DNA from: Microvirga mediterraneensis
GTDB taxonomy: Bacteria; Pseudomonadota; Alphaproteobacteria; Rhizobiales; Beijerinckiaceae
Reading direction: 5' to 3'
NCBI RefSeq assembly: GCF_013520865.1
Contig: NZ_JACDXJ010000001.1
Span: 620,001-684,000, forward strand
Length of the DNA: 64,000 bases
Shown: one piece after another, positions 17,648 to 25,431 of the stretch
Numbering within the stretch: the first letter of the stretch is position 1
Layout of the letters: every line of letters begins with the position of its first letter
Made by a program: the position numbers and the translations under genes
The notes under the pieces: model-generated
Told to the model about the DNA's origin: nothing
Seen by the model: the letters and a program-made list of their open reading frames with translations, nothing else
Databases searched by the model: none

Positions 17648-18184
17648 ATGCCTCGCCTGTTCACCGGCATCGAGATCCCGGCCGAGATCGGCCTCGCCCT
17701 TTCGGGCTTTCGCGGCGGCCTTCCCGGCGCGCGCTGGGTCGACCCAGAGAATTATCACCTCACCCTGCGCTTCATCGGCGACATCGACGAGCGCATGGCG
17801 GACGACGTCACGTCGATCCTCGGCGAGCGGCGCCAGCGCGCTCCGCTCGTCATCACCATCGACGGGCTCGACACCTTCGGGGGTGGGAAGCCCCGCGCGG
17901 TCTTCGCCCGGGTGGCCGGCAGCGGCGAGCTGAACGAGCTGCAGGCCGAACAGGAACGTCTCGTGCGTCAGGCCGGCCTGCCGCCCGAGACGCGCCGATT
18001 CACTCCGCACGTGACCCTGGCGCGGCTTCGCAACGTCTCGCCCGGCGACGTGGCGGATTACATCGCCACCCGGGGACATTTCCCGAAGCTGACCTTTACG
18101 TCCGACCGCTTCGTTCTTTACTCGTCCCGGGCTTCGGTGGGCGGCGGGCCCTACATCGTCGAGGCGGCCTACCCCTTAAGCTAG
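17648..18184 (+). CDS. thpR: RNA 2',3'-cyclic phosphodiesterase (ThpR/LigT)
   Basis: A 178-residue 2H phosphoesterase. The two catalytic HxT motifs are present: YHLTLRFIGD (His ~37) and FTPHVTLARLR (His ~121). The N-terminal MPRLFTGIEIP and C-terminal YSS...YIVEAAYPLS are typical of ThpR. The enzyme opens 2',3'-cyclic phosphate ends of RNA to 2'-phosphates and can join tRNA halves in vitro. ATG 17648 lies after GGGAGG; an upstream frame extension through the repeat is not supported. It is followed 37 bases on by the histidine phosphatase. Confidence 0.9.
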   Translation: MPRLFTGIEIPAEIGLALSGFRGGLPGARWVDPENYHLTLRFIGDIDERMADDVTSILGERRQRAPLVITIDGLDTFGGGKPRAVFARVAGSGELNELQAEQERLVRQAGLPPETRRFTPHVTLARLRNVSPGDVADYIATRGHFPKLTFTSDRFVLYSSRASVGGGPYIVEAAYPLS

Positions 18185-18220
18185 CTCGACGGTTCCGGCG
18201 GATTCCGTTACGTCTCGCCC

Positions 18221-18811
18221 ATGGCTTCGCTCATCTTCATTACCCACCCCGAAGTGGTCATCGACCCCGCCCGGCCCATTCCCGAATGGCCCCTGAACGC
18301 CACCGGTCGCGCCCGCATGGAGCGCTTCGTGGAGTTGCTTGCGGACCGGGACGTATCCGCCGTCTATGCCAGCACCGAGCGCAAGGCCATGGACGGCGCC
18401 GCCATCGTGGCGGAGGCCCTCGGCCTGTCCTACGAGGCGGACGAGGATTTGGGCGAGAACGACCGGTCGGCCACCGGCTACATCGCGCCGCCGGAATTCT
18501 GGGACGTGGTGCGCGAGTTCTTCGGCCGCCCGCACGAGAGCATCCGCGGCTGGGAACGCGCCGTCGACGCGCAGACCCGCATCGTGAACGCCATCCAGCG
18601 GATCCTGCGCGAGGACGAGACCTCTGACGACATCGTCGTCGTCTCCCACGGGGCGGTCGGATGCCTGCTGACGGCGCATCTGCAGAAGGTCGAGATCGGC
18701 CGGGAAAGCCGCCCGCAGCATCCCGGCGGCGGCTGCTTCATCGTCATCGACCGCGATTCGTTCACGCTGACCCGGGACTGGCGGGCCATCGAGGACGGGT
18801 TCGCCGATTGA
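18221..18811 (+). CDS. Histidine phosphatase family protein with atypical catalytic motif
   Basis: A 196-residue phosphoglycerate-mutase-fold protein. The usual RHG motif near the N-terminus reads ITHPEV (residues ~7-12), so the phosphate-binding Arg is Thr while the phospho-accepting His is kept. Downstream, TGRARMERFVELLADRDVSAVYASTERKAMDGA supplies the second Arg region, ENDRSATGY the acid, and VVSHGAVGCLL the second His. Family members hydrolyse phosphomonoesters in the cytoplasm. The loss of Arg may lower activity or mark a distinct subfamily. It sits between thpR and the pterin dehydratase without tight coupling. Confidence 0.75.
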   Translation: MASLIFITHPEVVIDPARPIPEWPLNATGRARMERFVELLADRDVSAVYASTERKAMDGAAIVAEALGLSYEADEDLGENDRSATGYIAPPEFWDVVREFFGRPHESIRGWERAVDAQTRIVNAIQRILREDETSDDIVVVSHGAVGCLLTAHLQKVEIGRESRPQHPGGGCFIVIDRDSFTLTRDWRAIEDGFAD

Positions 18812-18823
18812 GCGAAGCCTCAG

Positions 18824-18858
18824 CGTCATTCCCGGCCGCCGGAGCGGGAATGATGTCA
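18824..18858. repeat. Short palindromic intergenic element, family C copy 1
   Basis: GTCATTCCCGGCCGCCGGAGCGGGAATGATGTC is an imperfect palindrome with arms TCATTCCCG/CGGGAATGA. Its ends resemble those of the longer element at 44765-44862 (CCGGGAATGACACC). Weakly supported as a family. Confidence 0.4.
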
Positions 18859-18888
18859 GGGCTCGAGTTCCTTGAAACCGCGCCGCCG

Positions 18889-18962
18889 TGCGTCATCGTC
18901 AAAGCATCGAACGCAAAAGGGGAGCCGGGAAAAGCGGATCCACTTTTGCGCACGACGCGTTA
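18889..18962. repeat. Partial copy of repeat family A
   Basis: GCGTCATCG...AAAGCATCGAACGCAAAAG, then GGAAAAGCGGATCCACTTTTGCGCACGACGCG, correspond to the second module of family A (AAAACCGGATCC/GGCCACTTTTCCGCACGATGCG), with degeneration. Confidence 0.55.
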
Positions 18963-18994
18963 AGATTGTCCTGTCCCCACGATGAAGCGCGCCG

Positions 18995-19303
18995 ATGCCC
19001 CGCCTGACCGAATCAGAACGTTCCGAACTCCTGCCGGCCCTCGACGGTTGGGCGATGGTGGAGGGCCGCGATGCGATTACCAAGCGTTTCGTCTTCGACG
19101 GCTTCAACGCGGCCTTCGGCTGGATGACCCGCGTGGCCCTCGTGGCCGAGGCCATGAACCACCATCCGGAATGGTCGAACACCTACAACCGGGTCGAGGT
19201 GACGCTCTCCACCCATGACGCCAAGGGCCTGACGCGCCGCGACATCGAACTGGCGCAGCGCATGGACCAGATGGCCGCTGGACTGGTGAAGGAGAGGCCA
19301 TGA
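18995..19303 (+). CDS. phhB: 4a-hydroxytetrahydrobiopterin dehydratase (pterin-4a-carbinolamine dehydratase)
   Basis: A 102-residue protein of the PCD/DCoH family. The active-site block is [40 protein letters not shown], with the catalytic His pair and the Trp-containing HPEWSNTYN motif. The enzyme dehydrates 4a-hydroxytetrahydropterin, regenerating cofactor for aromatic amino-acid hydroxylases; some bacterial PCDs serve molybdopterin chemistry instead. No phenylalanine hydroxylase lies in the window. Its stop overlaps the next gene's start (ATGA), so translation is coupled to the GFA protein. Confidence 0.92.
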   Translation: MPRLTESERSELLPALDGWAMVEGRDAITKRFVFDGFNAAFGWMTRVALVAEAMNHHPEWSNTYNRVEVTLSTHDAKGLTRRDIELAQRMDQMAAGLVKERP

Positions 19304-19704
19304 CCGGGATGCGCATCCGCACGGGGGGCTGCGCCTGCGGGCAGCTGACCTTCACGACGCGAGGCGAGCCGAAGCGCGTGGGGCTCTGCCATTGCATGAC
19401 CTGCCGCAAGATCAGCGGCTCACCCTTCAGCGCCTTCGTGATCTTCGCGGCCGATCAGGTCACGATCTCGGGCGAGTTCCGGGGCTGGTCGGCGACCCCG
19501 GCCGTCGAGGACTGCTTCTGCCCCGTCTGCGGCTCGCAGGTCTTCGACCGGGATTGCGACAGCGAAATCGAAATCAGGCTCGGCTCGTTCGACGAGCCCA
19601 ATCTCTTCACGCCGACCTACGAGTCCTGGGCCAAGCGCCGGGAGCATTGGCTCCGCACCCCGGATCTCGAGAGCTTTCCCGAGAACCGGAGCGAAGGATC
19701 CTGA
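19300..19704 (+). CDS. GFA family (glutathione-dependent formaldehyde-activating-like) zinc protein
   Basis: A 134-residue CENP-V/GFA-domain protein. The zinc ligands are all visible: CACG (~11-14), CHCMTC (~31-36) and CFCPVCG (~69-75). GFA proteins bind two zinc ions; the founding member was reported to speed S-hydroxymethylglutathione formation, but most members have unknown activity. It overlaps phhB by four bases and is co-translated with it. No formaldehyde oxidation genes are adjacent, so a C1 role is not supported by context. Confidence 0.88.
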   Translation: MTGMRIRTGGCACGQLTFTTRGEPKRVGLCHCMTCRKISGSPFSAFVIFAADQVTISGEFRGWSATPAVEDCFCPVCGSQVFDRDCDSEIEIRLGSFDEPNLFTPTYESWAKRREHWLRTPDLESFPENRSEGS

Positions 19705-19710
19705 ACGCCG

Positions 19711-20496
19711 TTATTTCGGCTGCATGCGCAGGGCTCCGTCGAGGCGGATGCCCTCGCCGTTGAGCATGTCGTTCTCGATGATGGCCTTCACCAGGGTCGC
19801 ATATTCCTCCGGCCGCCCGAGGCGGGAGGGGAACGGCACGTTGGCCTCGAGCGCCTTGCGGTAATCCTCCGCGATGCCCTCGAAGAGAGGCGTGTGGAAC
19901 AGGCCGGGCATGATCGTCATCACCCGGATGCCGAAGCCCGACAGGTCGCGGGCGACGGGAAGCGTCAGCCCGAGCACGCCGCCCTTGGAGGCCGCATAGG
20001 CGGCCTGCCCGATCTGGCCGTCCTGGGCGGCCACCGAGGACGTGTTGACGATGACCCCGCGCCCGCCGTCGGGCGTGACCGGATCCAGCCCTGCCATGGC
20101 CGTGGCGCATTTGGCGATCATCGCATAGGTGCCGATCAGGTTGATCTCGACCGCGCGGCGGAAGCTCGCCACGTCGTGGGCGATCAGCTCGCCGGTCTCG
20201 CGCTTCTTCGTGACCGTGCGCCGGCCCGGCGCGATCCCTGCGCAATTGACCAGGATGCGCTCGGTGCCGTTGGCGGCGCGCGCCGCGGCCAGCGCCGAAT
20301 CGATGGAGGCCTCGTCGGTGACGTCCGCCTTGCAGAACACGGCGCCGATCTCGCGGGCAACCTCCTCGCCGCGCTCGGCGTTCATATCCAGGATGGCGAC
20401 CTTCGCGCCGTTCGCGGCCAGCATGCGCGCGGTCGCCTCGCCGAGGCCGGAGGCCCCTCCGGTCACGACGGCCGCCATCAATTTGTCGAGCTTCAT
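19711..20496 (-). CDS. SDR family oxidoreductase, 3-hydroxyacyl-CoA dehydrogenase type II-like
   Basis: A 261-residue short-chain dehydrogenase. The cofactor motif TGGASGLGEATARML lies at ~13-27, the NAG block reads VNCAGIAP, and the catalytic Ser-Tyr-Lys lies in VIVNTSSVAAQDGQIGQAAYAASKGG. The pattern, including Asp41 after the second strand (AILDMN), indicates NAD preference and resembles HSD17B10/type II 3-hydroxyacyl-CoA dehydrogenases, which act in fatty-acid and branched-chain amino-acid oxidation. It converges on the GFA gene with a six-base gap. Confidence 0.85.
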   Translation of the reverse strand: MKLDKLMAAVVTGGASGLGEATARMLAANGAKVAILDMNAERGEEVAREIGAVFCKADVTDEASIDSALAAARAANGTERILVNCAGIAPGRRTVTKKRETGELIAHDVASFRRAVEINLIGTYAMIAKCATAMAGLDPVTPDGGRGVIVNTSSVAAQDGQIGQAAYAASKGGVLGLTLPVARDLSGFGIRVMTIMPGLFHTPLFEGIAEDYRKALEANVPFPSRLGRPEEYATLVKAIIENDMLNGEGIRLDGALRMQPK

Positions 20497-20577
20497 GGCT
20501 TTTCTCCCTGCATCCGGAGACGTCTTAAGCTATCCTCGACGTCACGGGAACGCACAGGATCGTAAGGAGCAGTTGAT

Positions 20578-20964
20578 ATGAGCGCACCCATCATGAAGCC
20601 TTTCACCAAGGCCGAGATGGAGGCCATACGCCAGGAGACCCGGGACGAGGAAGGCCTGAAGCGCCGGTTCTGGGCCAAGCTGAAGCGGGTTGCCGGCAAG
20701 ATCCCCTTCGCCGAGGACCTCGTGGCCGCCTTCTTCTGCGCCACCGACCCGTCGACTCCGCGCCGTGTGAAGCTGATTCTCTTCGGAGCGATCGCCTATT
20801 TCGTCTTCCCCGCCGACGCGATCTCCGACTTCCTGCCGCTGCTGGGCTTCGCCGATGACGCAGCTGTTCTGGCCGCCGCGATCACCCAAGTGGCTGGTTC
20901 CATTACGGAAGAGCACAGGGAAAAGGCGCGCGAAGCCCTGGCGGATACACCGGATCAGGCTTAG
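20578..20964 (+). CDS. DUF1232/YkvA family membrane protein
   Basis: A 128-residue protein. The DUF1232 core runs from VAAFFCATDPSTPRRVKLILFGAIAYFVFPADAISDFLPLLGFADDAAVLAAAI, with the family's hallmark PxDxIPDFLP-like stretch (here PADAISDFLP) between two hydrophobic segments. A charged N-terminal extension (~1-45) precedes it. No biochemical role is established for the family. It starts 81 bases from the divergent SDR gene. Confidence 0.85.
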   Translation: MSAPIMKPFTKAEMEAIRQETRDEEGLKRRFWAKLKRVAGKIPFAEDLVAAFFCATDPSTPRRVKLILFGAIAYFVFPADAISDFLPLLGFADDAAVLAAAITQVAGSITEEHREKAREALADTPDQA

Positions 20965-20997
20965 CTTTCGCGATTTAGGATCTTATTCCAAAGAAAG

Positions 20998-21133
20998 AAT
21001 ATTGACTTATTGCAATGTTATTATAGATAGATTACTAAGATCTTGTTGCGTTGAAGTCATTTCCATCTCCTGGCAATTGCAAGACGGGTAAGCTTTATTC
21101 GTCCACCTCAGGGTCGCTTCGGCGACCCTTTTT
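20998..21133 (+). ncRNA. Candidate small RNA in an AT-rich gap
   Basis: The 288 bases 20965-21252 contain no convincing gene. The first ~100 bases are strikingly AT-rich for this genome, including GAATATTGACTTATTGCAATGTTATTATAGATAG. TTGACT (21002-21007) is a plausible -35, but no -10 sits at ideal spacing. About 100 bases later comes a terminator with a cUUCGg loop (21111-21133). Between them lie pyrimidine stretches such as TTTCCATCTCCTGG that could pair with ribosome sites. It could be an sRNA or the 3' UTR of the DUF1232 gene. Confidence 0.35.
21111..21133 (+). terminator. Rho-independent terminator with UUCG tetraloop
   Basis: The stem GGGTCGC/GCGACCC closes a TTCG loop and is followed by TTTTT. 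It is the only clear terminator downstream of the DUF1232 gene. Confidence 0.9.
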
Positions 21134-21252
21134 ATTGGGCCGCCGTTCAGGCAAGCGGGCCAGTCTGGCCTTGCCGCCACGTTTCGACGCATCGCCAACC
21201 CACCGGCGTAGCCTTAACGGAGATGGTGAAAAGTTCTTAACCATCCGCCTGT

Positions 21253-21960
21253 ATGGTCCGCTCCATGATTACTGCATCTTTCCAGCGCGGCATCGCCGCG
21301 GGCATCCTTTCCGCCCTGTTCGTCATCGGAACCGGGCCTGCCGCTCTGGCACAGCCCCAGCGTGGGCAGCAATCGACACGACCGGCGCCCGCGAAACCGG
21401 CCGCCAAGCCTGCTCCCGCGGCGAAGACCAGCCCGGCGAAACCCGCCGCCGCAGCGGGCGCCGGGGCAGCCGCGGGCGCGGGTGCCGCGAAGGCGACGCA
21501 GGCTGCCACGGGTCCGGGCGGCGCCTCGCTCCTCACCTCCTATGGCGATTGGGGCGTCTACACGGCCCAGACCGGCCGCTCGAAGATCTGCTACGCGCTC
21601 AGCCAGCCCAAGGACCGGCTGCCGAAGAACCTGAGCCGGGATCCCGCCTATCTCTTCGTATCCTTCCGCCCGGCGGAGAACGTGAAGAACGAGGTCGCCC
21701 TCGTGCTCGGCTTCGCGGCCAAAGAGAACGGACAGGCGGAGGCCGCCGTGGGCAATGCCTCCTATGCCCTGATCACCAAAGCGACCAATGCCTGGCTCAA
21801 GAACCCCGCCGAGGAGGGCCAGGCCATCGCCACCATGGCGCGGAGCGGAACCGTGACCGTGAAGACCCAATCGGCCCGCGGCTCCAGCCTGACCGACCGC
21901 TATTCCCTGAACGGCTTCGGCAAGGCCCTGGAGCACGCCCGCAAGGAATGCGCGTCCTAA
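21253..21960 (+). CDS. IalB (invasion-associated locus B) family exported protein
   Basis: A 235-residue exported protein. A signal peptide ends near ALAQ (residue ~34). A low-complexity Ala/Pro/Lys linker follows (~35-92), rich in PAPAKPAAK-type units, which probably spans the periplasm or binds the cell wall. The C-terminal domain has the IalB pattern: LLTSYGDWGVYTAQTGRSKICYALSQPK, then RPAENVKNEVALVLGF and a terminal Cys. IalB domains are widespread in Rhizobiales; only Bartonella IalB is linked to erythrocyte invasion. ATG at 21253 is used; a second ATG four codons on is possible. No operon partner. Confidence 0.8.
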   Translation: MVRSMITASFQRGIAAGILSALFVIGTGPAALAQPQRGQQSTRPAPAKPAAKPAPAAKTSPAKPAAAAGAGAAAGAGAAKATQAATGPGGASLLTSYGDWGVYTAQTGRSKICYALSQPKDRLPKNLSRDPAYLFVSFRPAENVKNEVALVLGFAAKENGQAEAAVGNASYALITKATNAWLKNPAEEGQAIATMARSGTVTVKTQSARGSSLTDRYSLNGFGKALEHARKECAS

Positions 21961-22010
21961 GTCCTGCGTTCGGTTGAAAATCGGCGCCTCAATGAGCATG
22001 TTCCGGGCTA

Positions 22011-22121
22011 AAGCATCGGACCCAAAAGTGGATTCCACTTTTGGGATGCATTCGATGCTCTGCTTTTTGAAGAGCGCATTGTTCTAGCGGAAAACCGGGG
22101 CCACTTTTCCGCACAATGCGC
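22011..22121. repeat. Dispersed palindromic repeat, family A copy 2
   Basis: The most intact copy. Module 1 is AGCATCGGACCCAAAAGTGG-ATTCCACTTTTGGGATGCATTCGATGCT, a near-perfect palindrome. Module 2 runs from GAGCGCATTGTTC through GCGGAAAACCGGGGCCACTTTTCCGC to ACAATGCGC, with nested inverted repeats. It lies between the IalB gene and rlmN. Confidence 0.85.
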
Positions 22122-22214
22122 TTGCGCTCGGAATTTTGCTTTTGAGGCTCACGGTTTCGGCGCAATCGTGCTATAAGGCACGCCAAATCCCAACAACGAG
22201 GCACGAGATTTCCC

Positions 22215-23528
22215 ATGGCGACGGTGCTCGACATCGCCAAGCGCAACCCCAATGCGGCCCCCGTGGCCGTGAGCGATGCCGCGCGCGCGGCCGGGTTCAT
22301 CGAAAAGACCGCTGAGGTGACAGTGGCGGCGGGAGCCGCCCCCGGCGGCGCTTCGCTCGTCGGCCTCACCCGCGACCAGCTCAAGGATTCGCTGGCCGCC
22401 ATCGGCGTGCCCGAGCGCGAGCTCAAGATGCGCGTCGCCCAGCTCTGGCACTGGATCTATTTCCGGGGCGCCAGGGATTTTTCCGAAATGACCAACGTGG
22501 GCAAGGAGCTGCGCGCCAAGCTCAGCGCCGCCTATACGCTCGCCCGCCCGCAGGTGGTCTCCGAGCAGGTCTCGAAGGACGGCACCCGCAAATGGCTGAT
22601 CCGCATGCCCTCGACCGGCCCGCTCGACAAGGGCGCCGAGATCGAGTGCGTGTATATTCCGGAAGTCGACCGGGGCACGCTCTGCGTGTCGAGCCAGGTC
22701 GGCTGCACGCTCACCTGCTCCTTCTGCCATACGGGCACCCAGCGCCTCGTGCGCAACCTGACCTCGGCCGAGATCGTGGCGCAGCTCATCGTGGCCCGCG
22801 ATTCCATCGGCGACTGGCCTGACGCCACGCCGCCGGAAGGTGCCTTCGTTCCCACCGACGGCGGACGCTTCGTGTCCAACATCGTGTTCATGGGCATGGG
22901 CGAGCCGCTCTACAATATCGGCGACGTGATTGCCGCCATCGACGTGATGTCGGACGGCGAGGGTCTAACCCTGTCGCGCCGCCGCATCACCGTGTCCACT
23001 TCCGGCGTCGTGCCGCAGATGGAGCGCCTCGGCGCGGAAGCCAATACCATGCTGGCCATCTCGCTCCATGCGGTGCGGGACGAGCTGCGCGACGAGCTGG
23101 TGCCGATCAACCGCAAGTACGACATCAAGCAGCTGCTCGACGCCTGCCGGGCCTATCCGGGCCTGTCGAACGCACGCCGCATCACGTTCGAATACGTGAT
23201 GCTCAAAGGCGTAAACGATTCGGACGCGGACGCCCGCGAGCTTGTGCGTCTGCTCAAGGGCATTCCGGCGAAGATCAACCTGATCCCGTTCAATCCCTGG
23301 CCCGGCTCGAAATACGAGTGCTCGGATTGGGAGCGGATCGAGCGCTTCTCCGAAATCGTCTACCGGGCCGGCTATGCCTCTCCGGTGCGCACTCCCCGCG
23401 GCCGCGACATCCTGGCCGCCTGCGGCCAGCTCAAGAGCGAGACCGAAAAGCTGCGCGCCCGCGCCCGCATGATGGCCGAACAGGGCATCGGGGCGGAAGG
23501 CGTGTATGCGGTGGGGAACGGGGAGTAG
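22215..23528 (+). CDS. rlmN: Dual-specificity 23S rRNA/tRNA adenine-C2 methyltransferase RlmN
   Basis: A 437-residue radical-SAM enzyme that methylates C2 of A2503 in 23S rRNA and A37 of some tRNAs. The cluster motif is [11 protein letters not shown] (~165-175). MGMGEPLYN (the GEPL SAM-binding block) lies at ~232, and the methyl-accepting C-terminal Cys is in [11 protein letters not shown]. The N-terminal ~45 residues ([28 protein letters not shown]) extend beyond the E. coli form. [13 protein letters not shown] is also family-typical. Monocistronic, behind a repeat element. Confidence 0.96.
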   Translation: MATVLDIAKRNPNAAPVAVSDAARAAGFIEKTAEVTVAAGAAPGGASLVGLTRDQLKDSLAAIGVPERELKMRVAQLWHWIYFRGARDFSEMTNVGKELRAKLSAAYTLARPQVVSEQVSKDGTRKWLIRMPSTGPLDKGAEIECVYIPEVDRGTLCVSSQVGCTLTCSFCHTGTQRLVRNLTSAEIVAQLIVARDSIGDWPDATPPEGAFVPTDGGRFVSNIVFMGMGEPLYNIGDVIAAIDVMSDGEGLTLSRRRITVSTSGVVPQMERLGAEANTMLAISLHAVRDELRDELVPINRKYDIKQLLDACRAYPGLSNARRITFEYVMLKGVNDSDADARELVRLLKGIPAKINLIPFNPWPGSKYECSDWERIERFSEIVYRAGYASPVRTPRGRDILAACGQLKSETEKLRARARMMAEQGIGAEGVYAVGNGE

Positions 23529-23564
23529 GGCATCCAGGCCAGGAACATGTTATAGACCCCCGGC

Positions 23565-24062
23565 ATGATCCGCTGGCTTCTCCTCATCCCCTTCGCCCTG
23601 CTCATCGCCATCGGCGCGAGCGGCACCTTTTTCCTCATCGCCAGCATCGTCGATCCTGTGATGGCGATGCTGACGGGCGACACGGTCTTCGTCGGGTTCT
23701 GGTCCCTGCTGGACGCCGTGTTCTCGGCGGACGATCCCGGGCCCATCGTGGCGGACGCGTTCCTGGCCGTGGGCCGGATCGTGTTCACGCTGCTCGTCTT
23801 CCCGCCCCTCATGATCGCCATCGTCAGCGAGGTGCTGGGGATGCGCAGCCTCCTCTGGTACACGCTCGCCACCGGAATCCTGACGGCCGCCGTGCCGTGG
23901 ATCCTGCGCGGCGCCGCGCGGGTCGGCTCGCCGGCGGAGCTCCATGTGAGCCTCGTCCTCGGCCTCACCGGCGCCGTGGCGGGTTTCGTCTATTGGGCGA
24001 TCGTCGGAGGGCGCGAGCCCAAGCGTCCCGCGCCTACCGCGCCGACGCCGTCAGGATCTTGA
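23565..24062 (+). CDS. Unknown four-helix membrane protein
   Basis: A 165-residue protein I do not recognise. It has about four hydrophobic segments: residues 3-28, ~63-90, ~95-115 and ~128-146. The tail is short and Pro-rich (REPKRPAPTAPTPSGS). Its 3' end overlaps the convergent LysE-family gene by 29 bases. No motif suggests a function; an inner-membrane location is likely. Confidence 0.65.
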   Translation: MIRWLLLIPFALLIAIGASGTFFLIASIVDPVMAMLTGDTVFVGFWSLLDAVFSADDPGPIVADAFLAVGRIVFTLLVFPPLMIAIVSEVLGMRSLLWYTLATGILTAAVPWILRGAARVGSPAELHVSLVLGLTGAVAGFVYWAIVGGREPKRPAPTAPTPSGS

Positions 24063-24675
24063 TGGCGAAGGCCGAGAACAGGCCGGCGAAGGAATAATCG
24101 ATCCCCCGCATCAGCTTCGGGTGCCCGCGCAGGAGCGCGACGACCTTGTCGGCCCCCAGGATCAGGAGCGCGCCCATGGGGGCGGTGAGCACGATGAAAT
24201 AGAGGCCGAGGAACAAAAGCTTGTCGGCCGCGTGCGGATCGGCCGGGTCGACGAATTGCGGCAGGAAGGTCACGAAGAACAGGACGACCTTCGGGTTCGT
24301 GAGATTGATTCCCACGCCCATGCAGAAGGTTTTCCAGAACGAAATCTCCGCCCGCCCCTCCTCCTTCACGTGCAGGGCCGAGCCGTTGCGCACCGCGTCG
24401 AACGCCATCCAGAGCAGGTACAGGGCGCCGACGATCTTCAGCACCGTGAAGGCCGTGACGGAGGCCGCCAGCAGGGCCGAGAGGCCCAGCGCCGCCAGCA
24501 GCGTATGCACGCCGCAGCCCGCCATCGCGCCCAGCATCGACGCCATGCCGGCCCTGCGCCCGCCCGCCATGGTCTTCGCCAGGAACAGGCTCATGTCCGG
24601 CCCTGGTGTGATGAACAGGAGGGTCGCGGCGAGGGTATAGGTGAGCAGGGTACCGATGTCGGGCAGGAAGGCCAT
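24034..24675 (-). CDS. LysE/RhtB family amino-acid exporter
   Basis: A 213-residue inner-membrane protein with about six helices. The RhtB signature ITPGPDMSLFLAKTMAGGRRAGMASMLGAMAGCGVHTL lies near the N-terminus, and GVGINLTNPKVVLFFVTFLPQFV lies mid-protein. Family members export amino acids such as homoserine, threonine, leucine or lysine by proton antiport. The substrate cannot be resolved. The 3' end overlaps the convergent membrane-protein gene. A paralogue is at 37632-38258. Confidence 0.88.
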   Translation of the reverse strand: MAFLPDIGTLLTYTLAATLLFITPGPDMSLFLAKTMAGGRRAGMASMLGAMAGCGVHTLLAALGLSALLAASVTAFTVLKIVGALYLLWMAFDAVRNGSALHVKEEGRAEISFWKTFCMGVGINLTNPKVVLFFVTFLPQFVDPADPHAADKLLFLGLYFIVLTAPMGALLILGADKVVALLRGHPKLMRGIDYSFAGLFSAFAIKILTASAR

Positions 24676-24821
24676 GAGACGAATCCGAACGGTGCAACGG
24701 CCGGATCATGCCTCAATCCCATGTGCACGGCCACCGAAAAGCCGCTTGTTGAAAGGCCGCCTCTGCTCCATCTGTTGATCCCGGCAAAGGTTCGTGGAAC
24801 CATATCGCGAGAAGGACAGTC

Positions 24822-25427
24822 ATGAAGGCCCTGCTTTTACCCACCCGGATCCGCGTCGCCCTCACGGGCGTGCTTCTGGCGTTCGGGCTGTCCGCCTGCG
24901 GAATCAACAATGTGCCGACCCTGCAGGAGCAGGCCAAGGCCGCCTGGAGCGAGGTGCAGAACCAGTACCAGCGCCGCGCCGACCTGATCCCCAACCTGGT
25001 CGAGACCGTGAAGGGCTTCGCCCAGCAGGAGCGCGAAGTCCTGACCCAGGTGACGGAGGCGCGCGCGAAGGCCACGCAAATCAAGGTCGACGCCTCCACG
25101 GTCACCGACCCGGAGAAGTTCCGGCAGTTCCAGGAGGCCCAGAACCAGCTCTCCGGCGCCCTCGGCCGCCTGCTCGCCACCGTGGAGCGTTACCCGGAGC
25201 TGAAATCCAACGCCAATTTCCTGGCCCTGCAATCCCAGCTCGAAGGCACGGAGAACCGCATCGCGGTGGCGCGGCGCGACTACATCGCGACCGTGCAGGC
25301 CTACAACACGGAGCTGCGCACGATCCCCGGCCGCTGGATCGCCGCCATCGTCTATCCCGACGCCAAGCCCATGGAGACGTTCACGGCCACCGCCGGCTCC
25401 GACCGGCCACCCGAGGTGAAGTTCTAA
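24822..25427 (+). CDS. LemA family lipoprotein-like membrane protein
   Basis: A 201-residue LemA-domain protein. The N-terminal segment ends in LSACG (~21-25), a usable lipobox, after which the helical domain begins with EQAKAAWSEVQNQYQRRADLIPNLVETVKGFAQQE, the family signature. YPELKSNANFLALQSQLEGTENRI is the second conserved block. LemA proteins are membrane-anchored four-helix bundles of unknown biochemical role, very often encoded before TPM-domain proteins as here. The next gene starts four bases after its stop; three genes form an operon. Confidence 0.9.
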   Translation: MKALLLPTRIRVALTGVLLAFGLSACGINNVPTLQEQAKAAWSEVQNQYQRRADLIPNLVETVKGFAQQEREVLTQVTEARAKATQIKVDASTVTDPEKFRQFQEAQNQLSGALGRLLATVERYPELKSNANFLALQSQLEGTENRIAVARRDYIATVQAYNTELRTIPGRWIAAIVYPDAKPMETFTATAGSDRPPEVKF

Positions 25428-25431
25428 GGGG

